Positions 1 through 7,982 of a stretch of 16,349 nt of DNA are shown piece after piece. Position 1 is the stretch's first letter, and each line of letters opens with the position of its first letter. The stretch spans positions 1 through 16,349 of the forward strand of contig CAZBJW010000082.1 of assembly GCA_964492135.1 (NCBI GenBank), given 5' to 3'. This stretch comes from CAYGAW01 sp964492135 (GTDB taxonomy: Bacteria; Chloroflexota; Anaerolineae; UBA7937; B3-Chlor). Below the pieces are notes generated by a model that did no database searches, was not told the origin of the DNA, and saw only the letters and a list, made by a program, of their open reading frames with translations. The position numbers and the translations under genes were made by a program.

Positions 1-323
1 GTCTCCCCCAGGTCGATACCCAGTCGCGACCGCAGATGCTCGTGCAAATCCTCATAGCCCATGATCCAGCAGCTGACGCTATCACAGATCAGAATGACAT
101 GGCGCCCCACGGGCTTTCGGAAAATGAGACTGTAGAAAGTGGCGAGGCTATCGACTTCGTCTGGGGTCATCTCCAGAATACGGGCCACGTCCTTGATGCC
201 TTCATCGGAGACCCAACCACGGTGCTGCTGCACTATGGTCAGCGCCTCCGTGCAGGCAGCGCGCTGCTCGCCGTAATGCCGGACTTTGGACTCGATTTCT
301 CTTTCCTCTTCTTCAGTCAGCAT
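1..323 (-). CDS. nuoE: NADH-quinone oxidoreductase subunit E (24 kDa), 5' part only
   Basis: This is the thioredoxin-like [2Fe-2S] subunit of the complex I peripheral arm, which works with NuoF in NADH oxidation on the cytoplasmic side. The 107 visible codons contain family blocks: EALTIVQQHRGWVSD near residue 26, SLATFYSLIFRKPVGRH near 59, and CDSVSC with the first two cluster cysteines at C80 and C85. The other two cluster cysteines should lie beyond base 1, so the gene is cut by the window edge, not broken. The ATG at 323 is chosen because AGAGGA precedes it by about 8 bases. It begins 30 bases after nuoCD stops and is very probably co-transcribed with it. Confidence 0.93.
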   Translation of the reverse strand, partial: MLTEEEEREIESKVRHYGEQRAACTEALTIVQQHRGWVSDEGIKDVARILEMTPDEVDSLATFYSLIFRKPVGRHVILICDSVSCWIMGYEDLHEHLRSRLGIDLGE

Positions 324-353
324 GGCGTCGTCCTCTGTGAGCTGGCCCGCATC

Positions 354-2102
354 CTAGCGATCCACGTCGTGTAGCACGTAGTCAATGCTGCCCAGGATGG
401 CTATAAGATCAGGCAACATCAAGCCTCGGCTGATCAGCGGGATCATCTGTACATGGGCAAAAGATGGTGTGCGGATGCGAAGTCGATAGGCATGGATGCC
501 GCCGTCACTGATCGCATAGTAGCCATTGTTGCCTTTCGCAGCCTCGGTGCTGGCGAAGGCCTCGCCCGCTGGGATCACCGGACCCCAACTGACACCGAGA
601 AAATGGTCGATTAGTGTCTCGATATCATGCATGGTGCGCTCTTTGAGGGGCGGTGTGGCCAGGGGATGGAGGGCTTTGTATGGGCCAGCTGGCATATTCC
701 TCACACACTGCTCTATGATGCGCAGGCTCTGGCGCATCTCCTCAACCCGTACGGCGGCCCGGTCATAGCAGTCTCCATGCTGCCCGGTGGGGATGTCGAA
801 CTCGAACTGTTCGTAACCGGAGTAGGGCCGCTTCTTGCGAAAGTCCCACTCCAACCCGCAAGCTCGTAGGCCTGGCCCGGTGACTCCCCACTCGATGGCC
901 TGCTCCACCGTGTAACTGCCGATCCCCTGCGTGCGCGCCTGGAAGATGCGGTTTTGCATGACTAGCTTGTCATACTCATCCAGGCGCTTCGGGAAATACT
1001 CCAGGAACTCCTTCATCAACCCGTCCCAGCCCTTGGGCAGGTCCTGGGCCACGCCGCCGATGCGGAACCACATGGGGTGCATGCGACCGCCGCAGATGGC
1101 CTCGACGATTTCGAATGCGTGTTCACGATCGCTGAACATGTAGAACACGGGAGACATGGCTCCCACGTCCTGGGGGAACGTGCCGTAGAAGACCAGATGG
1201 CTGATAATGCGGAAAAGCTCCACCATCATGATGCGGATGACTTTCGCCCTATCTGGAACTTCAATTCCTGCCAGTTTCTCCACTGCCAGGAGGTACGGGA
1301 GGTTATTTGTCACGCCGGCCAGATAGTCAACGCGGTCAGTGTACGGAATGAAGGTGTGCCACGTCTGTCGCTCACTCATCTTTTCGACGCCGCGATGCAT
1401 GAAGCCAATCTCGGGCACGACGTCCAGTATCTCCTCACCGTCAAGCTGCAGCACGAAACGTACCAGGCCGTGCGTGCCGGGATGCTGAGGCCCCAGGTTC
1501 AGGAACATCAAATCTGAGTCCTCTCTGCGCTGTTTGAGCCCCCAGTCCTCAGGCCGGAACTTGAGCGCCTCGTCTTCCTCCTCTGCCTTGTCCTCCGGCA
1601 GATGGTATCGTCCCATTTCTGTGGCGCGCGCCGGGTGTTCCTTGCGAAGCGGATGGCCCTCCCAGGTTGTGGGCATCAAGAGGCGGGTGAGGTGTGGGTG
1701 GCCGTCAAAGGTGACGCCAAACATGTCCCAGGCCTCCCGCTCATACCAGTTGGCCGACGGCCAGATGTCTGTGATAGTCTCTATGGACGGGTACTCACCT
1801 CTCAACGCAACTTTGATGCGGACGTCGTCGTTGCGATCAAAGGACAGCAGATGGTAGATAACGGTGAAATCGCTGTCCGGCTGATTCTGCCGATGGACCC
1901 GGGCTCTCTCGTCAATAACGGCAAGGTCATAGAGCATCCGGTATGGTCGATCCACCTCTTCTTTCAGGGTGCGCAGGACGTTACGTACTTCATCGTTAGC
2001 AACCCATAGTGTAGGTATCTCATCGCGAGTGGGTTGCTCCATGACTATCGCTTCCCCAAACCTATCGCGAAGCTGTGCGGAGATAGTAGTTGTATCTTTC
2101 AT
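354..2102 (-). CDS. nuoCD: Fused NADH-quinone oxidoreductase subunits C and D
   Basis: One 582-residue chain (583 if the adjacent TTG at 2105 is used) joins the 30 kDa NuoC and 49 kDa NuoD subunits of the complex I connecting module. The NuoC part, about residues 30-170, shows YEREAWDMFG and GHPLRKEHP. A charged linker rich in E and D follows at about 165-195. The NuoD part starts at FLNLGPQHPGTHG (about 201) and contains EIGFMHRGVEK, YTDRVDYLAG and a C-terminal IDYVLHDVDR. NuoD helps form the quinone site; its conserved His (GPQHPGTHG) and the Tyr of DRVDY are present. The usual EAPKGE segment near the C-terminus reads EAAKGNNG. AAGG lies 8 bases before the TTG and 11 before the ATG, so the exact start is ambiguous. 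The same fusion is known in E. coli; many bacteria have two genes. Confidence 0.96.
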   Translation of the reverse strand: MKDTTTISAQLRDRFGEAIVMEQPTRDEIPTLWVANDEVRNVLRTLKEEVDRPYRMLYDLAVIDERARVHRQNQPDSDFTVIYHLLSFDRNDDVRIKVALRGEYPSIETITDIWPSANWYEREAWDMFGVTFDGHPHLTRLLMPTTWEGHPLRKEHPARATEMGRYHLPEDKAEEEDEALKFRPEDWGLKQRREDSDLMFLNLGPQHPGTHGLVRFVLQLDGEEILDVVPEIGFMHRGVEKMSERQTWHTFIPYTDRVDYLAGVTNNLPYLLAVEKLAGIEVPDRAKVIRIMMVELFRIISHLVFYGTFPQDVGAMSPVFYMFSDREHAFEIVEAICGGRMHPMWFRIGGVAQDLPKGWDGLMKEFLEYFPKRLDEYDKLVMQNRIFQARTQGIGSYTVEQAIEWGVTGPGLRACGLEWDFRKKRPYSGYEQFEFDIPTGQHGDCYDRAAVRVEEMRQSLRIIEQCVRNMPAGPYKALHPLATPPLKERTMHDIETLIDHFLGVSWGPVIPAGEAFASTEAAKGNNGYYAISDGGIHAYRLRIRTPSFAHVQMIPLISRGLMLPDLIAILGSIDYVLHDVDR

Positions 2103-2141
2103 CAAGAAATGCGCCTTGCATGTTCTGCGTGATCCATGCTC

Positions 2142-2795
2142 TCAGACCTCGTCTGGAGGGCGCAGCACGGTAGCTTTGCTTCTTTCGGCTCTCTTCAAGT
2201 CTCTCATCGAGGGTCGTGTCGGGTGCTGCACACCCTGGGGCCCGATCAACCAACTCAAGGGACGGCTCTCCTTGCCTACCGCCTCCTGGAGCAAGGTCAG
2301 CCCCTGCATGAAGGAGTAGGGACTGGGTGGACATCCGGGGATGTACACATCCACTGGAAGGAGCTCATCCACCCCCTGAACCACGCTGTAGATGTCGTAC
2401 ATGCCCCCCGAGTTGGCGCATGCTCCCATGGAGATCACCCACCGTGGTTCCATCATCTGCTCATAAAGCCTCTTGATCACCGGCGCCATCTTGATGAACA
2501 CCGTGCCAGCGATCACGATCAAGTCGGCTTCCCGTGGGGTCCCGCGAATCACTTCAGCTCCGAAGCGCGCGATATCGTAGCGGCTGGTGAGGCTGGTGGC
2601 CATCTCGACGTAGCAACAAGAGAGGCCAAAGTTGAAGGGCCAGAGAGAGTTCTTGCGCCCCCAGGCCAGGAGATCATCCAGACGGGCCAGGAGCACTATG
2701 CGGCGCAGGATCTCTTCAAGAGTGGGGTAGCCCACGCTTGGCCGACCCCTATCTGGCAGAGATGTGAGTGGTGGTTCACCACGCGGCGGTTGCAT
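2142..2795 (-). CDS. nuoB: NADH-quinone oxidoreductase subunit B (PSST, N2 cluster)
   Basis: This 217-residue subunit carries the terminal [4Fe-4S] cluster N2, which reduces quinone at the NuoB/NuoD interface. All four N2 ligands can be placed: the tandem C60-C61 in GLSCCYVEM, C126 in GACANSGG and C155 in PGCPPSPY. The length is usual or slightly long for the family, with extra residues at the C-terminus. The ATG at 2795 follows AAGGAG by 11 bases. An in-frame GTG at 2807 would overlap the inferred nuoA stop (GTGA) but leaves almost no room for a ribosome site. It ends 36-39 bases before nuoCD. The sequence just upstream is interrupted by the N run at 2830-2839. Confidence 0.95.
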   Translation of the reverse strand: MQPPRGEPPLTSLPDRGRPSVGYPTLEEILRRIVLLARLDDLLAWGRKNSLWPFNFGLSCCYVEMATSLTSRYDIARFGAEVIRGTPREADLIVIAGTVFIKMAPVIKRLYEQMMEPRWVISMGACANSGGMYDIYSVVQGVDELLPVDVYIPGCPPSPYSFMQGLTLLQEAVGKESRPLSWLIGPQGVQHPTRPSMRDLKRAERSKATVLRPPDEV

Positions 2796-2803
2796 GGCCG
2801 TGC

Positions 2804-3363
2804 TCACTCCTTTTCCGACGGTATGAATTNNNNNNNNNNAACTGGTAAAGGTGACCAAGAAAAAGGAACGATATGAAAAAGAGAACCTCGGCGTAGCCTA
2901 TCCAGCCTAGCTCCCGAAAAGCGACGGCCCAGGCGAAGATGAAGACGGACTCCAGGTCGAAGATGACAAAGAACATAGCAACAAGGTAGAACTTGACGGA
3001 TAGTCTCAGCCGCGCCGAACCGGTGGGGAGCATGCCCGACTCATAGGGTTCACCGGTCGCTCTCTGTTTGTGACGCTCTCCCAACACGTACGACAGCGCC
3101 AGCATCGCGACTACCAGGACGAGCACAGCGGCGAAGTACACGCCCAGGGGCCAAAGGGCCGCCCTGGCAGTGGACTCGGCAGGATGCTGAATAGCTGACC
3201 TCAGGCGCGGCAGGAGCGCTATTCCACCGATGATCTTCATGAGCGAAGCCCGGGCCAGTCCGGCACCCGATCTCCCGACCGATATGGGCGCAGCTGAAGT
3301 AAGCGCGAGGCCGGTGCCCATCAGCGAGCATGGTACTAGGAGCCAGTGGTGGTTGCGCGACAT
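2804..3363 (-). CDS. nuoA: NADH-quinone oxidoreductase subunit A with long N-terminal extension, interrupted by assembly gap
   Basis: NuoA is a three-helix membrane subunit next to the quinone tunnel. Its core starts about residue 71 (LWPLGVYFAAVLVL). It includes the typical loop GEPYESGMLPTG, which lacks the Cys often seen here, then FYLVAMFFVIFDLESVFIF with its acidic residues, and a third helix near the gap. The frame is intact from the ATG at 3363, which has a good ribosome site (GAAGGA, 5 bases before). That start adds about 70 residues, including a hydrophobic stretch, before the normal beginning. The C-terminus lies in the 10-N gap. The stop placed at 2804-2806 is inferred: beyond the gap the frame reading FIPSEKE then TGA looks like a NuoA tail and overlaps the possible GTG of nuoB. 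The literal 10-base gap would put the two halves out of frame. Confidence 0.85.
2830..2839. other. Assembly gap (10 N) inside the nuoA C-terminus
   Basis: Ten undetermined bases interrupt the end of nuoA. The upstream frame and the most plausible tail frame are not in register across exactly 10 bases, so the length is probably a placeholder. NuoA seems to lack only a few residues, so the true gap is probably short. Confidence 0.95.
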
Positions 3364-3386
3364 TTGCTTCCTTCTTCTTTTTCAGC

Positions 3387-4372
3387 CTAGTTCGATCTGT
3401 GCGCCGGCGCGGCCGTGTACGCCGACTCACAGGTAGTCCCACCATTATTAGCACGCTGCTGGCGACGGTCGGTCGTCACGGTAGATGAGTCACCTGTCCC
3501 CTCCGCCCCTTCTGCGCTGTCAGTTGATCGCCCCCTGACTTCCAGCACCTCCTTAAGCGACCAGAGAAAGGCCGGGACGGTCACGCCGATCATGAACAGC
3601 GCGATGAGCAGGTAGCCAATGTCCACTGGCAAACGGCGATCCAGACCGGAGAGCGTTGCCAACCCAAAGATGCCGAATAGGATTCCGCCGAAGAGCAGAG
3701 TCCTTCCACCCGTCTGAGAGCCGATTCTCTTGATTTCCTGCCCGTTAAGTGAGCGTACGTGCTGCAAAGACAAGCCGAACAGTCCGCCTAGAATCACCAG
3801 CATGCCCATGGTGCCGAGCCCGAAGACAAGGCCTGGAAGGAAAGCTATCCACGGACTTGGCGTNNNNNNNNNNCCGCGACAACATTGACGAACATGGAGA
3901 ACCCGCCCAAGCCAAAGCCAGCGATGAAGCCGTGGATGATTGTCCATTGCACCGGAGGTGCAACGGGCTGCGAGTCAGCCTTCCCGAGTTGCGTGAGCAA
4001 AGATTGAGCGGGTTCTTCTGTCTCCCATTCTCCCTCGCGGCAGCGGTCCAAGAGGTGTAGGTGGGGATACCTGTTCCTTCGCAGTACAATCGCCCCGGCC
4101 AGGGACATAGCAAGCCCGACCGCGACATAGACGATGCCATTGATCTTCGGCGAGAGGAGGAAGGGGGCCAAGGCCAGATACGATAATTCCGAAAGGAGCA
4201 TGCGCTGAAAGGTGAAGGCCGCGGAAAAGTACAGTCCCGCCTTGACTCCCTCCCTTCCGCTGGCACCGCCGATGGCATAGCTGAAAGTGATGGGCCAGGT
4301 ATGCTCGTCGGGCAGAATGCCGTGGAGCAGTCCGAAGGCAAAGCAATAGACCAGTAGGGTGGCCGCGCTCAT
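3387..4372 (-). CDS. Polytopic membrane protein resembling Ni/Co permeases (UreH/NiCoT-like), interrupted by assembly gap
   Basis: This is probably one integral membrane protein of about 325 residues, in two halves separated by the 10-N run at 3864-3873. The first half (ATG at 4372, AAAGGA about 7 bases before) has GLLHGILPDEHTWP near residue 15. That resembles the helix-embedded H-x4-D-H motif of NiCoT transporters and the H-A-x-x-P-D-H of UreH proteins. A second conserved-looking His is in IIHGFIAGFGLGG near 147, and a His/Cys-rich loop lies near 102-112. The second half begins TPSPWIAFLPG, has about three more hydrophobic helices and ends in a polar tail of about 48 residues rich in S, T, G and A. 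Metal transport is an inference from the motif; a TauE/SafE-type exporter is the main alternative. It ends 23 bases before nuoA, so it likely shares the complex I transcript. Confidence 0.7.
3864..3873. other. Assembly gap (10 N) inside the permease-like gene
   Basis: Ten undetermined bases. The codons before (ending FVNVVA) and after (TPSPWIAF) clearly belong to one protein but are out of frame across 10 bases, so the true distance is not 10. This should not be read as a biological frameshift. Confidence 0.95.
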
Positions 4373-4559
4373 CCCGAAGTCCTTTGCGTGCACCCACGAA
4401 GGGTTTTTGTGTCTCCGTACGCGCATCTACATACGAGTTGCCACGGGACGTCCGATGGCTCTATTATCGGCTGTATACACATGCCAGAGAGCGGACTGTA
4501 TGCAGTCATTCGGGGGCCTCTTTGTGCCTTGAGTGAGCTCGACACCGCCAACTTCTTTC
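4373..4559 (-). promoter_or_regulatory. Intergenic region with paired CTGTAT-CA dyads upstream of the permease/nuo genes
   Basis: These 187 bases separate the ACIII operon end from the permease-like gene and are the largest spacer among the minus-strand genes. Two similar elements, CTGTATACAC (4471-4480) and CTGTATGCAG (4496-4505), are 25 bases apart. The second sits in a stem, GACTG-TATG-CAGTC (4494-4507). The first contains the palindrome TGTATACA. On the minus strand, GATAAT (4463-4468) and TATACA could be -10 elements, but no good -35 is seen. I infer a possible second promoter with an operator here. No convincing terminator was found, so read-through from the ACIII genes is also possible. 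Confidence 0.35.
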
Positions 4560-5468
4560 CTACCTCGCCCAATCCATGCCGTTAATCTCCATGACATAGG
4601 CGATCAGATCGGAGATTTCCTGGTCGGTCAGCATTTTTCTCTCGCCAAAGGAGGGCATCATGAGCAGCGGCCCCGGGCCTTCAGGTACGGACCCGTGTTC
4701 GATGAACAGGTCAACGTTCACGGCAAAGGTGTCAGGGTCTTGACTGGCGATGGTCGAGTCTATAGGGTCCAAGACGGGCACACTGCCGTCGTCCGATCCG
4801 GGATTGGGGATACCTTGGACCCCCTCCGCACCGTGACAACTAGCGCAATACAGCCCGAAAGAAGGCCTGCCCTGGTTTGGATCGCCGGCCTGGGACGCGG
4901 CGGTTCCCGGAGCTCCAGGTTCCGAGGGCCGGGCGGGTTCCGGCGTCGGCGCGCCCGGGGGCAAGGGCGTCGGCGTAGGCTCTTCCGGTGCTGGAGTCGC
5001 CCTGGGCAACGACGATACACCCTGCAGTGTGTGCAGGTAGGCAATCACACTGGTTATCTGGGCATCTGTGAGGGGGCCACCATTGGCCTGCAGCCAGGCC
5101 GGCATTTCCGAGCCGGCAATGCCCTCCGTGACGATGGTGAGAATCGTTTGCTCAGTCGCTGTCTGTACGTACTGGCTATTCCGTAGTGCTGGCGCGTCTA
5201 TGCCCTCTCCCTCAAGGCCGTGGCAGGGCGTGCAGTTGTTGAGATAGATGGGTGCACCGAGGGCAGCCTCCTCCACTCCCAGCACAGGCGCAGGCGTTCC
5301 ACTAATCTCCGTCGGTGCCTGGATGGCTGGGACCAGCGTCACGGTCTCGCCTGGAGCCAGGGTGGGAATAGGCGTTAGTCCCCGCGGTTGTGGGTTCGGA
5401 CTACTGCAGGCGGTAGCAAGTACCAGTAGTGACGCTGTACCAGTGACAAGCCAACGTAGTGAAGGCAT
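4560..5468 (-). CDS. Diheme cytochrome c lipoprotein
   Basis: This 302-residue exported protein should be lipid-anchored on the outer face of the cytoplasmic membrane. It has a hydrophobic signal ending in the lipobox LATAC (C21). Haem domain 1 has CTPCH at 79-83 with a likely Met ligand in SEMPAW (M122). A linker of about 45 residues rich in Pro, Thr and Ala follows at about 153-198. Haem domain 2 has CASCH at 208-212 and a Met ligand in LLMMPSF (260/261). The ATG at 5468 follows GGAGG by about 6 bases, and the gene starts 12 bases after the ActD-fusion stop, so it is the last gene of the ACIII operon. It could accept electrons from ACIII and carry them to an oxidase. It could also be a structural subunit; the sequence does not decide. 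Confidence 0.9.
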   Translation of the reverse strand: MPSLRWLVTGTASLLVLATACSSPNPQPRGLTPIPTLAPGETVTLVPAIQAPTEISGTPAPVLGVEEAALGAPIYLNNCTPCHGLEGEGIDAPALRNSQYVQTATEQTILTIVTEGIAGSEMPAWLQANGGPLTDAQITSVIAYLHTLQGVSSLPRATPAPEEPTPTPLPPGAPTPEPARPSEPGAPGTAASQAGDPNQGRPSFGLYCASCHGAEGVQGIPNPGSDDGSVPVLDPIDSTIASQDPDTFAVNVDLFIEHGSVPEGPGPLLMMPSFGERKMLTDQEISDLIAYVMEINGMDWAR

Positions 5469-5480
5469 GATCGACCTCCG

Positions 5481-6509
5481 TCACTTCCTCAGGGTGCCGA
5501 CGTGATTGACGATATCCCAGGTGTCGACGACGCTCAGATTCTCTTTTAGACTCGGCATGATTCCGCGCCCGTCTATGATAACCAGAAACACCACGTCTTC
5601 GGATAGGCTCTGCACATCGTCGCTGGTCAAGTCGGCGGGTCCTGGTGAGAAGAAGGTGTTGAGAGGGCCGTCTCCGGCGCCGCTCTCCCCGTGGCAAAGG
5701 GCACAGTTGATTCTAAACAGGACCTCGCCGCGTTGAAGGGAGTTGGCGGTGGCCGGAACTGGCTCGCTTGCCGGCTGGCCCGCGATCAGGACAGGGCCCT
5801 GCACGGGGATCGCCTGCCCGGGGGCAGCCAGCCGCGGCCCTTGTCCATAACCGACAGATTCCTGGTTCACCATCTGGCTGGGAATAGGTATTTCGATGAC
5901 TCCGTAGAAGACCAATAGCGAGGCGCCAGCGCCGATGACGAGGAGGGCCACTAGGCTGACCATCACAAGTAGCCAATCCCCGCGATGGACCCGGCTCCCG
6001 TTCTCCACGTGCTGCACGTCGTGAGCACCGGCCTGCCGAAGGATGGCTTCGGCACCGGCTGTGAATCGTGCGTCTAGCCTAGCCAGCAGCCCGATTTCCC
6101 CTGCAGTGATTCGCGCGTCGTAGGCTGGACGGCCGAAAACTGGGAATCTGTTCAGCACCACGAAGCCGAAGAAGGCGGCCCACATGATGCCCAACATAGT
6201 GATCTCGAACAGGATGATGAGCGATGGCGGGACGGGCACAAGGGGCTGCCCACCCTGGAAAAGAGGGTAGAGTAGGAACGTGCCTAACGTCAGAGAGAGG
6301 CCAGTGATGACGCCAAGGACCGCACCCAGCAGAGTGAGCCAGCTCAATCGTCCACGGATAGGAGGGCGGCCGAGCATTTGAGGCTCATAAGGTATGCCCG
6401 ACATCACAGTGAGGTCCCGCTCGGGTACGCCGAGTTCGCGCAATTGTTCAATCGCTGTGGCCACGGGCGTAGGCTCTTGGAACAATCCCAACACCAGATC
6501 CTCAGACAT
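5481..6509 (-). CDS. actD: ACIII subunit ActD (DUF3341) fused to a monoheme cytochrome c domain (ActE-like)
   Basis: This 342-residue protein joins two ACIII parts. Residues about 1-175 match ActD: an N-terminal soluble part (FQEPTPVATAIEQL) and two helices at about 54-83 and 96-119 with PSLIILFEITMLG between. A third helix at about 179-205 is followed by a Pro-rich linker and a class I cytochrome c domain with CALCH at 269-273 and a likely Met ligand in GRGIMPS (M308). In ACIII the haem protein ActE is usually a separate lipoprotein; here the third helix would anchor the haem domain outside the membrane. The ATG at 6509 is chosen over the GTG at 6515 because AGGAGG lies 5 bases before it. 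The spacing from actC is 9 bases. Confidence 0.9.
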   Translation of the reverse strand: MSEDLVLGLFQEPTPVATAIEQLRELGVPERDLTVMSGIPYEPQMLGRPPIRGRLSWLTLLGAVLGVITGLSLTLGTFLLYPLFQGGQPLVPVPPSLIILFEITMLGIMWAAFFGFVVLNRFPVFGRPAYDARITAGEIGLLARLDARFTAGAEAILRQAGAHDVQHVENGSRVHRGDWLLVMVSLVALLVIGAGASLLVFYGVIEIPIPSQMVNQESVGYGQGPRLAAPGQAIPVQGPVLIAGQPASEPVPATANSLQRGEVLFRINCALCHGESGAGDGPLNTFFSPGPADLTSDDVQSLSEDVVFLVIIDGRGIMPSLKENLSVVDTWDIVNHVGTLRK

Positions 6510-6518
6510 TCCCACCTC

Positions 6519-7982
6519 CTAGTCCGGATCCAACCGTGTGGGCACGATGCCCCGGCCGATGCGCCTCAACCCTTGCGTCAACTGACCCTCGCGTATCTCC
6601 CACACCGGGATGATCGGGAAGAGCTTGACAAAGAGGAGGAACGAAAAACCGAGCAGGGATAATGCGCCGATGGTAATCAGGATTTCCGGTGCGTGAGGTA
6701 TGTAAAGACCCCAGTCGAAGGGCAGCTCGTTGATCCCCAGCGTAACAGCGACGATCAGATACCGCTCCACGTACATGCCGATCTGCACGAAGACAGAAAC
6801 GACGAGCACGACGGGCAGAGAGGTACGCAACCGCCGTGACCACAATGTGGCCCAGGGCAGAAGGACGTTACAGAAGAGCATCAGATACCAGAGTGGGGCC
6901 GCCCGCCCGAACGTGAACAGGTCGAGTACGCTCTTGTCAGCAGGCAGCTGGCCGTACCAGGGGACGAGATACTCGTTGAAGTAGAGATAGGTCCAGGCCA
7001 GGGAGATGTATAGTAGGAAGCGGCCCAGGCCGTCGAAATGTTCAGCGCGCAGAAAGTACTCCAACCTCAAGGCCTTACGAATGACCACCAGCACGATAAT
7101 CACAGCCGCAGCGCCGGAAAGCAGCGCGCCGGAAACGAAGTAAGGGCCGAAGACCGTGCTGTGCCATCCTGGCTGGATGGCCATGGCAAAATCCCACCCC
7201 ACGATACTGTGCATCAGAACCATGACGGGTATAATGGCGAAGCTGAACACGGTAATGGCCGTCTTGAGGTGGTTCCATTGCTTCTCCGTGCCGCGCCAAC
7301 CCAGGGCAAGGATCCTGAAGAAGTGATGCCGCCAGCCCTTGCCGATGCGGTCGCGGGCCATGGCCAGATCGGGGATCAAGGCCAACCACGCGAAGAGGAT
7401 ACTGCTGCTCAGGTACGTCAGGATCGCGGTCATGTCCCAAAGGAGGGCCGAGTGGTAGCTGGGCCAGATTTGTCGCTGATTGGGATAGGGCAGCAGCCAG
7501 TAGAACTTCCACGTGCGCCCCAGATGTATCAGTGGAAAGAGAGCTGAGGTGGCCAGGGCGAAAACGGTCAACATTTCGGCCGCTCGGGTAATGGGTGCCC
7601 GCCACTGGACCCTGAGCACGCGCAGCACAGCTGAGATAAATGTCCCGGCGACGCCGATCCCGATGAAGTAGACGAAGTTGGCGATATAGATGGCCCACAT
7701 TACCGGGCGGTTGAGGCCCGTAACGCCGATCCCCCACCACATCTGGTAGGCCCAGACAAGGAACAGTGTGGCCACCCCTCCCCCGAGGACGAAGAAGAGC
7801 ACCCAGAACACGGGGCCTGCCCGCTGCAGGGGCTCCAACACATTGGTTTCCATCTCTGCAGGGGGTCGCGGGTCAAGCAGCAGGTAGCGTTGCCTTGCCT
7901 GTCTGACCTGCTCTGCCAGTCCCTCGTCCTCTGGAAGGGAACGATTCCATGCCGGATAGTCGACGCTGGTAGCCTCAGGCAT
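6519..7982 (-). CDS. actC: ACIII membrane subunit ActC (NrfD/PsrC-like quinol oxidoreductase)
   Basis: This 487-residue integral membrane protein of the NrfD family should form the quinol-binding membrane part of alternative complex III. After a polar N-terminus of about 55 residues there are about ten hydrophobic helices, from VFWVLFFVLGGGVATLFLV near 58 to ITIGALSLLGFSFLLF near 440. Family-like stretches include FPLIHLGRTWKFYWLLPYPN near 149 and SALLWDMTAILTYLSSS near 178. The ATG at 7982 overlaps the last 8 bases of actB2, which suggests translational coupling. ActC and ActF are paralogues in this family. I assign ActC because of its place directly after the iron-sulfur subunit; no second NrfD gene is present in the window. 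Confidence 0.93.
   Translation of the reverse strand: MPEATSVDYPAWNRSLPEDEGLAEQVRQARQRYLLLDPRPPAEMETNVLEPLQRAGPVFWVLFFVLGGGVATLFLVWAYQMWWGIGVTGLNRPVMWAIYIANFVYFIGIGVAGTFISAVLRVLRVQWRAPITRAAEMLTVFALATSALFPLIHLGRTWKFYWLLPYPNQRQIWPSYHSALLWDMTAILTYLSSSILFAWLALIPDLAMARDRIGKGWRHHFFRILALGWRGTEKQWNHLKTAITVFSFAIIPVMVLMHSIVGWDFAMAIQPGWHSTVFGPYFVSGALLSGAAAVIIVLVVIRKALRLEYFLRAEHFDGLGRFLLYISLAWTYLYFNEYLVPWYGQLPADKSVLDLFTFGRAAPLWYLMLFCNVLLPWATLWSRRLRTSLPVVLVVSVFVQIGMYVERYLIVAVTLGINELPFDWGLYIPHAPEILITIGALSLLGFSFLLFVKLFPIIPVWEIREGQLTQGLRRIGRGIVPTRLDPD

Noticed and set aside
36..374. Plus-strand open frame of 112 codons
   Set aside because: It is antisense to nuoE, whose protein matches the family over its whole visible length.
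1077..1517. Plus-strand open frame of 146 codons
   Set aside because: It lies antisense within nuoCD, with His/Asp-rich composition typical of a shadow frame and no ribosome site of note.
4400..4418. Terminator-like CCC-ACGAA-GGGTTTTT on the plus strand
   Set aside because: The stem is only 3-4 bases and no plus-strand gene ends there.
3384..4426. Biological frameshift in the permease-like gene
   Set aside because: The frame change falls exactly at the 10-N run, so it is explained by an unknown gap length.
4533..5186. Plus-strand open frame of 217 codons
   Set aside because: It is antisense to the diheme cytochrome gene, which has clear haem motifs; the Arg/Gly-rich product reflects the Pro-rich linker read backwards.
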